From Aquipuribacter sp. SD81 (lineage in GTDB: Bacteria > Actinomycetota > Actinomycetes > Actinomycetales > JBBAYJ01), in contig NZ_JBBAYJ010000020.1 in NCBI RefSeq assembly GCF_037153975.1, positions 1-64,000 of the forward strand: a stretch of DNA of 64,000 bases, given 5' to 3'. Each line of letters begins with the position of its first letter. Position 1 is the stretch's first letter. The notes below the pieces were generated by a model. That model did not search any database and was not told where the DNA came from. It was given only the letters and a program-made list of their open reading frames with translations. Shown here piece after piece: positions 29,499 to 36,064 of this stretch. The position numbers and the translations under genes were made by a program.

Positions 29499-30341
29499 TT
29501 AGGGCCCCGGCTCCAGGCGGTCCCGCAGCCGCCGGAGCGAAGCAACGATCTCCTGAAGGGGTACCTCCACTGTCGCCTCGTCTGTACGCATGCGAACCAC
29601 GCTCGTCCCGAGAGCGGCCAGGGCCCTGTCGTCGAGGAGCGCCGCCCGCGACTCCAGCATCGGGGCCATCTGAGCGGCGATCAGGTCTGGGGTGACCGGA
29701 ACCGCGGCGCCCTCGACCTCCAAGGTGTCCGAGTCGTCTGCGATCCGCACGGTCTGCAGAATGCGTAGCTGCTCGCGGCTGAAGTTCTGTGCCGCGAGGG
29801 CAGCCGCGAGACGGCGGTCCGCCTCTGCTCTGCTCATCGTCGGCCGCATGGGTTCGAGGTCTGATCCCTCCCCCTCGGCCGGCTGCTCGAGCTGCTGCGC
29901 GACATCTACTGCCGCTGTCCGGTCGGAGGTCGGCTCCGGTGTTGCCAGGTGCAGACGCGACCGGACGCGCGCGTGGGCAGTGTGCAGCACCGGGACGACT
30001 CGTGTGCGCCACCAGCGGGCGACGTACGGAGACGCCTTCGCAGCCGCGAGCGCGGCACCCAGCACCGCCAGGGCCGCCAGGACATGCGCGGCCTCCTCGG
30101 CGAGGTCCGTATCGGCATCGTCGGCTGTGCGGTCGGTAGCCGCGTCGTACAGGCCTGAGGGGGGCACGCTGGGGTCCTCGTAGAGCTCGTGTTCGTCCGG
30201 CTCTGGATCTCGCAGGACGGCATGCCCGGCGAGGTGACGCTCACCGTCTCGCGTCAAGGGGCTGTAGTGGCCGGGCGCCTCGTGGGACTGCGACAGCGTG
30301 GTCCCGTCGTCCCACTCGACGACCATCAGCTTCTTCGGCAC
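29499..30341 (-). CDS. Orphan 280-residue protein with a central hydrophobic segment
   Basis: The frame starts at GTG 30341 (VPKKLMVVEWDDGT). The N-terminal ~75 residues are acidic. A hydrophobic Ala/Leu segment follows (AAHVLAALAVLGAALAAAKA, about residues 84-104), then a basic region and a helical C-terminal half with a beta-like stretch (LQTVRIADDSDTLEVEGAAVPV). I do not recognise a family. It stands alone, convergent with the membrane gene at 29023-29451. Composition suggests it came in with the accessory region. Confidence 0.6.
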   Translation of the reverse strand: MPKKLMVVEWDDGTTLSQSHEAPGHYSPLTRDGERHLAGHAVLRDPEPDEHELYEDPSVPPSGLYDAATDRTADDADTDLAEEAAHVLAALAVLGAALAAAKASPYVARWWRTRVVPVLHTAHARVRSRLHLATPEPTSDRTAAVDVAQQLEQPAEGEGSDLEPMRPTMSRAEADRRLAAALAAQNFSREQLRILQTVRIADDSDTLEVEGAAVPVTPDLIAAQMAPMLESRAALLDDRALAALGTSVVRMRTDEATVEVPLQEIVASLRRLRDRLEPGP

Positions 30342-30638
30342 AGGCGCACCCTTCGTGTCCGCGTCGATGGGCGGCGGCGCACTTGCGCGCGCTCCTCACT
30401 GTCGGGGCTCACCGTACGACGACACGTCCGGCTGCGGCGCGGAAGCTGCAGCGGATGGCTGATGACAACTGGAACATCGACGCCGAAGTAGCGAACCAGG
30501 TGGGCCGGGGCACGTCACACCTGAGCGGCCGTGGTCACCTTCCCCGGCTGACCATCCCGCACCGGCGCGCGTCCCGCGCGACCATCCGCTTACGGGCACC
30601 GATGCGGGCTGGCTTGGCCTCGCACCAGCGGAGAGGGC
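30342..30638. other. Intergenic stretch without a supported gene
   Basis: Short frames exist here, but none has a convincing ribosome-binding site or protein-like composition. I see no tRNA, clear terminator or promoter. Confidence 0.5.
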
Positions 30639-30813
30639 TTATGCCTTGAACGGGTCGAAGCGGCGACGCCGCCGCAGGCGCCAAGGAATCAGGCTGAAGG
30701 CGCCGGTATTGAAGGGCTTCCCCTCCAGGGGGTAGACGCGCAATCTGGGCTCACCCAGCCAACCGATGGTTTCGACCCGGCCGAGCAGCGTCATGTGCAG
30801 CACCTCTCGCAGG
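30639..30813 (-). pseudogene. 3' fragment of a gene split by the insertion element
   Basis: On the minus strand, coding resumes directly at the left edge of the element: AYLREVLHM, then GRVETIGWLGEPRLRVYPLE, ending RRRFDPFKA and TAA at 30639. Taken alone it could be a 51-residue protein from ATG 30794, preceded by GAGAGG. It is better explained as the 3' part of the gene whose 5' part is at 33049-33314. Joining the two across the element with one direct-repeat copy keeps the frame and gives about 146 codons. The protein family is unknown. Confidence 0.78.
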
Positions 30814-30819
30814 TACGCC
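30812..30819 (+). repeat. Left copy of 8-bp direct repeat (target-site duplication)
   Basis: GGTACGCC immediately precedes the left inverted repeat and recurs at 33047-33054 right after the other end. The flanking bases differ (A versus G before, C versus A after), so the repeat is at most 8 bp. An 8-bp duplication fits several transposase families. Confidence 0.75.
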
Positions 30820-30847
30820 CCCCCCCTCTGATCCCCGGGTGATTACC
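30820..30847 (+). repeat. Left terminal inverted repeat
   Basis: It begins with seven C, then TCTGATC, NCN, GGGTGA, N, TAC. About 24 of 27 positions match the complement of the right end. The run of C at the tip is unusual. Confidence 0.72.
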
Positions 30848-30959
30848 CGCCCACTTTCACTGCCCCGGCGGCCGCTCGTGGCACGATGCCGACCGCAGGT
30901 CACGGTCGTAGCACGCGCCGCAACGCCGACACGCACGGCCGCGGCAGGAGGAGCAGTCT

Positions 30960-31565
30960 GTGTGGGGGAAGAAGAAGCGGGCCGAGGCGAACGATGACCC
31001 GGCGCCAGGCTGGGATGCCATCGGCGAGGCGCTTCGAGCCCAGGGTCTTCACGACCCGGTGCACCTCAGCACGGGTCATCTGCCCGACCAGGACGGCGCT
31101 TACGCCCTCGACGCCTACCGAACGCGCGACGGCTACCTCCTGATGACGCTCGGCCTGTCCGAGCTGTTCGGGAAGGTCTCGGACGACCCCGACGTCAGCG
31201 GGTGGGGGCTGGAGTTGACGATGCGTGTCCCAAGGGACGGCGACGAGCCGCCCCAGAGGGCACTGAAGCTGCTGCTCAAGCTCTCGGAGTACATCTACGG
31301 CCAGGGTCGCCCGCTGCTACCGGGGCACCGGATGAGCCCGGGCGGTCCCATCACCGGTTCCGATGACACCCGTCTGACCGCCCTCGCCTTCGCACAGGAC
31401 CCGGTGATGGGTCCCCTGCGAACGCCCAACGGAACTGTGGACTTCGTGACCGTCGTCGGCATCACCGAGGACGAGCTCGAGCGGATGAAGCGGAGCAGCA
31501 CCGAGGCGGTCCTTACCGAACTTCGAGCCGCCGACCCCTTGCTGGTGACCTCCCCCGCGAGGTGA
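30960..31565 (+). CDS. Suppressor of fused (SUFU)-domain protein
   Basis: A 201-residue protein starting at GTG 30960 behind an AGGAGG site. LLMTLGLSELFGK, GWGLELTMRVP, LLKLSEYIYGQGRPLLPGHRM, FAQDPVMGP and TVDFVTVVGITEDELERM follow the pattern of the bacterial SUFU domain. In bacteria this domain is frequent among immunity proteins of polymorphic toxin systems and as an orphan. No toxin gene lies beside it. Its place inside the inverted repeats makes it cargo of the element. Whether it neutralises a toxin is unknown. Confidence 0.82.
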   Translation: MWGKKKRAEANDDPAPGWDAIGEALRAQGLHDPVHLSTGHLPDQDGAYALDAYRTRDGYLLMTLGLSELFGKVSDDPDVSGWGLELTMRVPRDGDEPPQRALKLLLKLSEYIYGQGRPLLPGHRMSPGGPITGSDDTRLTALAFAQDPVMGPLRTPNGTVDFVTVVGITEDELERMKRSSTEAVLTELRAADPLLVTSPAR

Positions 31566-31591
31566 GGTCGAGCCGACACGAGACCCGGCTG

Positions 31592-32956
31592 TCATCTCAG
31601 CGTGGGCTGCGGTCCCCCCGCTGCGTCGCGGCTGTCGCGGTTGCCCCGCTGGTGTAGCTGGGGGCGCCCGGCGCCCTGCTCAGCAGCTCTGCGTAGCAGT
31701 CGGTGGTAAGCACCGACGTCGTCCTGGTTGTTCAGGTGTAGGCGCGCGAGGCCGAGCAGAAGGTCCGTGCGGCGGGCGTTGCGGAGGCTGAAGGAGCGCT
31801 GCTCGAACAGTCCTCGCAGGCTGGCGCTGGCGGCCTCGGCGCCGGCGGTGGAGTAGTGCGCCGGAAGCAGGTGCCGGTACTCGACCTGCTTGGCGATGGC
31901 CGGGTCCAGCCGGCGTACCCACTCCGCCGCGCCGCCGCCCAGGCTGCCGGCCGCGTCCCGGAACTCCTCCCAGGCCTCGGGTCTGCGGAAGGCCGTGTCC
32001 AGTCGTCGCATCCAGCGGCCCTGCGGTGCTCCCGCCTGCTGCGCCGTGAGCGCGGCCGCGGCGCGCTGGCGCAGGTGGTGCTCGCACAGCAGCAGGAACG
32101 GCGCACCCGCAGGGAGCACCAGCGGGGTGGGACCGGGCTGGTCTGGCGACCGGGGTGTGGGCACCCGCTGTGCGGCTGGCCGCCCTGCCCGGACCCGACC
32201 CGCTTGGGCGGGGGCGAGGCGCGCTGGCGGCGTCACGGCGGCTGGCCACATGGTGCGGACCGCGGCATCCACGGCGTGGTTGTCGTCGGAGACGATGCTG
32301 AGCGGCGCCGCCGGGAGGTGCAGGCCGTGGAGCAGGTCAAGGTAGTCGGTGTGCTGGACCGTGGGGCTGGCATGCACGCCCCACACCCGACGAGCACCCG
32401 CCTCCGTGTAGCCGTACGCGACGAGCACGGCGAACTCCCGCCGGCGAACGCCCGTCCGGGTGTTCGTCCACCAGAAGTCGGTCGAGTCCAGGACGAGGGT
32501 CTCGGGCTGCTCGGTCTCCCGCAGCGCGTCCAGGACGACGGGTGCCCACACGTCGACCCACTCCGCCACCATCTGGCCGGCGCTGTCGTGCGGCATCGGG
32601 TCACGCCCGGCCGCGACCCGGGCCCGCTGCGCCGCCCGCGCGTAGCTGACACCCCGCCCGACGGCGACGAGGGCTTCGGCGATGAGGTGCAGGCGGTGCT
32701 GGTAGCCCCGCGATACGACCGACCCAGCGTGAACGTCGACGGCGCTGTCGCAGACCTCGCACACGCCGCCATGACCGCGCTGACGGGGCAGGACCGGCGT
32801 GAACCGATGCCACTGGCCGTCGGGGTCGGAGCAGCGGTAGCGCTGGCGGACGGGTCCGCGGCCGTACGTCCCGTCCCGGCTGACCCGGAACCCAGCAGCG
32901 GGGTCGTGGCCTGCCCGGGGGCACGGCGGCGCACCCACCAAAGGAGGTCGGGGCAC
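31592..32956 (-). CDS. Transposase-like protein (putative DDE/MULE type)
   Basis: About 454 residues. An N-terminal zinc-ribbon-like region (CPRAGHD, GPVRQRYRC, GGVCEVCDSAV) is followed by a helix-turn-helix-like stretch (ALVAVGRGVSYARAAQRARV). The catalytic-like core has candidate acids in LVLDSTDFWW and LSIVSDDNHAVDAAV, then LLLCEHHLRQRAAAAL and WEEFRDA. This is a transposase pattern of ISL3/IS256-like or MULE type, but no family is certain. Start options are GTG 32956 (VPRPPLVGAPPC), GTG 32965 or TTG 32998. A second frame open to an ATG at 33012 overlaps the N-terminus, so a frameshift product cannot be excluded. Confidence 0.68.
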   Translation of the reverse strand: MPRPPLVGAPPCPRAGHDPAAGFRVSRDGTYGRGPVRQRYRCSDPDGQWHRFTPVLPRQRGHGGVCEVCDSAVDVHAGSVVSRGYQHRLHLIAEALVAVGRGVSYARAAQRARVAAGRDPMPHDSAGQMVAEWVDVWAPVVLDALRETEQPETLVLDSTDFWWTNTRTGVRRREFAVLVAYGYTEAGARRVWGVHASPTVQHTDYLDLLHGLHLPAAPLSIVSDDNHAVDAAVRTMWPAAVTPPARLAPAQAGRVRAGRPAAQRVPTPRSPDQPGPTPLVLPAGAPFLLLCEHHLRQRAAAALTAQQAGAPQGRWMRRLDTAFRRPEAWEEFRDAAGSLGGGAAEWVRRLDPAIAKQVEYRHLLPAHYSTAGAEAASASLRGLFEQRSFSLRNARRTDLLLGLARLHLNNQDDVGAYHRLLRRAAEQGAGRPQLHQRGNRDSRDAAGGPQPTLR

Positions 32957-33021
32957 GTCACCCACGATGCCGCCGCCAACGCACCCAGCAGTGACCAACG
33001 CCCCGGCCTCATCCGAGAGGC

Positions 33022-33048
33022 GTAGTCACCCCGCGATCAGAGGGGGGG
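33022..33048 (-). repeat. Right terminal inverted repeat
   Basis: Read on the minus strand: seven C, TCTGATC, GCG, GGGTGAC, TAC. It mirrors the left end with three mismatches; the two outermost bases also belong to the direct repeat. It lies about 65 bp upstream of the transposase-like start and may overlap its promoter. Confidence 0.72.
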
Positions 33049-33054
33049 TACGCC
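33047..33054 (+). repeat. Right copy of 8-bp direct repeat (target-site duplication)
   Basis: GGTACGCC, identical to 30812-30819, abuts the right inverted repeat. Confidence 0.75.
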
Positions 33055-33456
33055 ACGGCCTCGGCGTCCCCCCAGCCACAGTAGAAGCCCGCTCCGCCCA
33101 CGGCCCCTGCCACCTCGTCGTCTCCGACGAGCACGAGGGTCACTTCCGCGGCTGAGCGACAGCGGGGCGTGACCCTTACTTCCCACAGGTCGTCCGTGAC
33201 CTGACTTCGGCGCACGTCGGCAGCACCCGCGGCGTGCCGCTCCACGAGTTCAAGCGCGAGGTCGAGCAGATCTGCATCCCCCTGGCTGGGCTTCACGTCG
33301 GCCACGGCCAGCATCGTCCACCAACAAGTCGAACCATGGGGCACGGGCGAAACGCCGCCGCCGGCCCCCCTACACGGGAGCCCCAGTGCAGGATCGTCTT
33401 CCGGTCAGTCGGCGGGGACGGGTGGTTCATGGGCTCCCAAGTCCTCGGCAATCTGC

Positions 33457-33470
33457 TATCAGAAGTGATA
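33457..33470 (+). promoter_or_regulatory. Palindromic operator-like site before the VapBC pair
   Basis: TATCA-GAAG-TGATA, a 5-bp inverted repeat, ends 10 bp before the antitoxin ATG in an AT-rich patch. Ribbon-helix-helix antitoxins autoregulate by binding such palindromes, so this is the likely operator and may overlap a -10 element. Confidence 0.5.
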
Positions 33471-33480
33471 TCGTTGCGGC

Positions 33481-33768
33481 ATGTCCGACGTGCTGATTCG
33501 CGACGTCCCTGGCGACGACCTCGACCTGATCCGCTCCACCGCGGCCGGGTTGGGGGTGTCGCTGCAGAGCTATCTGCGCAGCGCCGTCCAGGCCCAGGCC
33601 ACGTACCTACGGCGACAGCAGACCCTCGCTGACCTGAACCAGAGGCTGGCCGGCAAGCCCTCGGTTGAGGAGGACGACAGGACGGCGGTGCTGGACGGTC
33701 TCACCTCCGACGAGGCGGAACGTGCAGGAGACCTGTTGGACCGCGGTAGCAGCGACCAGGCGCCATGA
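33481..33768 (+). CDS. vapB: FitA/VapB-like antitoxin
   Basis: A 95-residue protein. Its N-terminus, VLIRDVPGDDLDLIRSTAAGLGVSLQSYLR, split here into a beta strand and two helices, is a ribbon-helix-helix fold of the FitA/VapB kind. The acidic C-terminal half would wrap the toxin. It overlaps the PIN gene by 4 bp (ATGA). It should bind its own promoter; a palindrome lies just upstream. Confidence 0.82.
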   Translation: MSDVLIRDVPGDDLDLIRSTAAGLGVSLQSYLRSAVQAQATYLRRQQTLADLNQRLAGKPSVEEDDRTAVLDGLTSDEAERAGDLLDRGSSDQAP

Positions 33769-34199
33769 TCGTCGCCGCCTCGGTCGTCATCGACGCCGTT
33801 GCAGACCCCGGGCCGCGCGGCGTCGCAGCCCGGACTGCCCTCGCCGACCAACCAGCAGCCGAGAAGTTGAGCTCTCCCGGGCACCTCGCCTTTGAGGTGT
33901 TGTCCGGCCTGTGTGCAGCAGCCAACCGCCCGAGCCACCCGCTCCAGGCCGAGGACGTCGAGCGGGCACTGCATGACGCCGAGGCGCTGGGCATCGCCAT
34001 CGACGCCACACCATGGGCAGACGTCCACCGTGCATGGCAGCTTGCCCAGGGCTCGATCCGCTACGCCGATGCCGTCTATGTCGCTGCGGCCGAACGGCTG
34101 CAGACGCCGCTTCTCACCGCTGACGCACGGATTCAAGGCTCCGGCGCTCAGGTCGGCTGCACCATCGTCACGGTTGCGCCGCAGCCAGGTCCTTCTTGA
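33765..34199 (+). CDS. vapC: VapC-like PIN-domain toxin, first catalytic Asp replaced
   Basis: A 144-residue PIN-domain protein. Acidic positions appear as Glu in AFEVLSGL, Asp in IRYADAVYVAAAE and Asp in LLTADARI. The N-terminal motif that normally reads DAS in VapC reads AAS (MIVAASVVID), so the first metal-binding Asp is missing. A single A-to-C change in a GAC codon would explain this. VapC toxins cleave RNA; this copy may be inactive or weakened. It is coupled to the antitoxin by ATGA overlap. Confidence 0.82.
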   Translation: MIVAASVVIDAVADPGPRGVAARTALADQPAAEKLSSPGHLAFEVLSGLCAAANRPSHPLQAEDVERALHDAEALGIAIDATPWADVHRAWQLAQGSIRYADAVYVAAAERLQTPLLTADARIQGSGAQVGCTIVTVAPQPGPS

Positions 34200-34322
34200 T
34201 CAATGCCGCCCCGTTCGTCTCAGTTCCGGATCGTCAGCCGGGATACCGACGGACGGTGCTGACCTGGGTTCTCGCCTGCGCATCAGCCCAGGACGCTGAG
34301 CCCACCCCCGCGCGACGACGCG

Positions 34323-34342
34323 TATAGTACCGTTTGTTGTAC
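34323..34342 (+). promoter_or_regulatory. Promoter/operator-like region of the YefM-YoeB pair
   Basis: TATAGT (34323-34328) is a good -10 hexamer about 30 bp before the yefM ATG. GTAC at 34327-34330 and 34339-34342 form an interrupted repeat over and after it, a plausible YefM-YoeB autoregulatory site. No good -35 is visible. An AGGAGG ribosome-binding site (34349-34354) follows. Confidence 0.5.
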
Positions 34343-34358
34343 GACTTCAGGAGGAGCC

Positions 34359-34607
34359 ATGTCTGTCACCGCCAGCCACGCTCGCGCGCAGCTGTTCCCC
34401 CTCATCGAACAGGTCAACGAGGACATGGAAGCAGTGGAGATCGTCTCGAAGAAGGGCACCGCGTTCCTGGTTCCCGCCGAGGTCTACCGCTCGCTTCTCG
34501 AGACCAGCTACCTGCTGCAGTCCCCGTCGAACGCGGAGCACCTGCGCGCCAGCCTCGCCGAGGCGCACGCGGGTGAGGTGGCCCCCCGCGAGCTGCTCCA
34601 GGGGTGA
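34359..34607 (+). CDS. yefM: YefM/Phd-family antitoxin
   Basis: The 82-residue protein begins MSVTASHARAQLFPLIEQVNED and has VEIVSKKGTAFLVPAEVYRSLLET. This is the Phd/YefM DNA-binding fold with a helical toxin-binding tail. It neutralises the adjacent YoeB and represses the operon. The ATG is preceded by AGGAGG. It overlaps the toxin gene by 4 bp (GTGA). Confidence 0.92.
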   Translation: MSVTASHARAQLFPLIEQVNEDMEAVEIVSKKGTAFLVPAEVYRSLLETSYLLQSPSNAEHLRASLAEAHAGEVAPRELLQG

Positions 34608-34852
34608 TCCGCTTCACCTCGCGCGGCTGGGCGGACTACACCTCCTGGGCAGACGACCGGAAGACGCTGCGACGCATCAACCGTCTCCTCGAGGAGGCCA
34701 CGCGCGACCCGGGCGCCGGCGTGGGCAAGCCTGAACGGCTGTCCGGGGACCTGTCGGGGTGCTGGTCCCGGCGCATCGACCAGGAGCACCGCCTCGTCTA
34801 CACCGTCACCGACGGCGAGATCGTGGTCGTCGCGGCTCGCTACCACTACTGA
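34604..34852 (+). CDS. yoeB: YoeB/Txe-family mRNA interferase toxin
   Basis: An 82-residue RelE-superfamily toxin. It contains TSWADDRKTLRRINRLLEEA, GKPERLSGDLSGCWSRRI, DQEHRLVYTV and the C-terminal ARYHY that carries the catalytic His/Tyr. All usual catalytic positions are present, so it looks active. It cleaves mRNA at the ribosome when the YefM antitoxin is lost. The GTG start depends on coupling with yefM. Confidence 0.93.
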   Translation: MIRFTSRGWADYTSWADDRKTLRRINRLLEEATRDPGAGVGKPERLSGDLSGCWSRRIDQEHRLVYTVTDGEIVVVAARYHY

Positions 34853-35663
34853 CCAGCACTGTTGTGCGCGCCCGGGCCCACGACCGTGCGGCGCAGCAGG
34901 GACGGCATCACAGTCGTCGTCCCGCACGACGCTCCCTGAGCGGCGACGTGGTGGCGCCCCCGCTGCTGCGCGACGCGGTCTCGGCCACCGCGTTGGCGGA
35001 CGCGGTGCCCGTGTGACCAGATGTGAGTCGGCTCGCCTGGTCGACATCGCAGCCGCCATCTCTCGCTGCCTGGCCTACCGCGCCCACGCGGAACCCCACC
35101 AGACGCTCGAGCGGGTCTGAGCCGACGCGACCCCAGGCTCAGCGGAGCTCGTCTCCGTTGGGATCCGCCGTACAGATCCTCTGTCCCCTCGACCACCGGC
35201 CACCGGCACACCCCGGCCGACCGTGGTGAGCCCCGACGCACGAAGAAGGCGGCGGTCCACCGGCAGCTGCGGGCCGAGCGCGACCCGAGAGTGCCGAGCC
35301 ACCGTCGTGTCGATGCCTCGGGACACCCGACCCTGCCGGACGTAGCCGACCGGGTACGCGCGGAGCAGGGTGCTCCGGGCCTGGGCCTGCTGGCCGTGGG
35401 GCAAGGACGCCGGAGACGTCACCGGGTACTGGGGGTCTGATCGGGTCCCGCCACGGCTCGCAGGACGGGCCCGGGCTGGCCTTCGAGCTGTCGAGGCGGG
35501 TGCACGGGTCCCGTCTCGGACCTCGGGGAATGCATCGGCACGCCCGGACGCTGTCGCCCCTGGTCGTCCAGTTCCGTGTGTCGTGTTTCTCCACGTCCCC
35601 GGTAGCAGTGCGGCGGTCGTCCGGCCTCGACAAGGGGGTTGCGACGCCGCCGTGTGGGTCGGC
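34853..35663. other. Long intergenic region with gene debris
   Basis: About 800 bp without a complete gene. Short coding-like pieces occur. A frame ends LLRDAVSATALADAVPV at TGA 35014-35016. Its stop overlaps a GTG opening a 34-codon frame (ARLVDIAAAISRCLAYRAHA, then EPHQTLERV). In another frame RDGITVVVPHDAP ends at a TGA near 34940. These look like eroded gene remnants. No tRNA, attachment site or terminator is clear. Confidence 0.45.
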
Positions 35664-35686
35664 CGGTCCCGCACGGTGCGGGACCG
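35664..35686 (+). promoter_or_regulatory. 23-bp perfect palindrome upstream of the cold-shock gene
   Basis: Arms CGGTCCCGCAC and GTGCGGGACCG flank a single G. It lies 22 bp before the csp ATG and just upstream of GAGGAG. It could be a dimeric-repressor operator or form a 9-bp hairpin in the mRNA leader. The symmetry is too long for chance in non-repetitive DNA, though GC bias helps. Confidence 0.55.
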
Positions 35687-35708
35687 ACACCCGTGAGGAG
35701 TGGTTCGC

Positions 35709-35912
35709 ATGGCACAGGGAACAGTCAAGTGGTTCAACGCCGAGAAGGGCTTCGGCTTCATCACCCCCACCGACGGCGGCGCTGACCTCTTCGTCCACCA
35801 CAGCGAGATCGACGCCCAGGGCTACCGCAGCCTGGACGACGGTCAGACCGTGGAGTTCGAGGTCGGCCAGGGCCAGAAGGGCCCGCAGGCCCAGGGCGTC
35901 CGCCCCGTCTGA
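35709..35912 (+). CDS. csp: Cold-shock protein
   Basis: A 67-residue CspA-family protein, [18 protein letters not shown] followed by DLFVHHSEI, containing the RNP1 and RNP2 RNA-binding motifs. It acts as an RNA chaperone. ATG 35709 has GAGGAG at 9-nt spacing. It has an unusual 5' palindrome and a downstream terminator, so it is a single-gene transcript. Its composition matches the host, so the lower-GC accessory DNA ends before it. Confidence 0.97.
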   Translation: MAQGTVKWFNAEKGFGFITPTDGGADLFVHHSEIDAQGYRSLDDGQTVEFEVGQGQKGPQAQGVRPV

Positions 35913-35968
35913 CCACAGCCCCGTCGTGCGCGCGGGCCTCGTCTAGGCCCGACCCGCACAGCTCGACC

Positions 35969-36005
35969 GGAGCCCGCCCGCCCCCCTCCGGGGCAGGCGG
36001 GCTCC
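35969..36005 (+). terminator. Hairpin terminator after csp
   Basis: A 10-bp stem GGAGCCCGCC / GGCGGGCTCC with a 17-nt GC-rich loop lies about 55 bp after the csp stop. Confidence 0.65.
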
Positions 36006-36064
36006 GCCGCGTCCGACGGCCGCACGGCCCGGTCTGCCCGGCCCGAGGGATCCTGCTGCGGCTC

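Larger units (their letters stand above)
30820..33046. mobile_element. Insertion element carrying a transposase-like gene and a SUFU-domain cargo gene
   Basis: About 2.23 kb bounded by imperfect inverted repeats and by 8-bp direct repeats. Inside are two convergent genes: a SUFU-domain gene (plus) and a transposase-like gene (minus), with 26 bp between their stops. Excision with one direct-repeat copy restores a continuous reading frame in the host DNA, the strongest evidence for the boundaries. I cannot assign it to a named insertion-sequence family. The exact ends are uncertain by about 2 bp because the repeat merges into the C/G runs. Confidence 0.78.
33009..33314 (-). pseudogene. 5' fragment of a gene split by the insertion element
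   Basis: The frame starts at ATG 33314 (MLAVADVKPSQGD) and reads as a normal protein (LWEVRVTPRCRSAAEVTLVL, GFYCGWGDAEAVAY). It then runs into the element's right end, which encodes only PPSDRGVTTPLG before a stop. Without the element the codons GCG TAC continue directly into CTG CGA GAG of the fragment at 30639-30813. The intact product is about 146 residues, of unknown function. A GTG at 33344 is an alternative start. The truncated protein might still be made. Confidence 0.78.

Noticed and set aside
30383-30649. An 88-codon plus-strand frame
   Set aside because: Poor start, Arg/His/Thr-rich composition and no ribosome-binding site; it also runs over the 3' gene fragment.
30960-31565. Transfer of the SUFU gene from a eukaryotic Hedgehog pathway
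   Set aside because: Bacterial SUFU-domain proteins form their own widespread family, and codon use here is bacterial and GC-rich.
35139-35801. A 220-codon minus-strand frame upstream of and into csp
   Set aside because: It runs antisense into csp, and its Arg/Pro/Gly-rich translation lacks any domain-like pattern.
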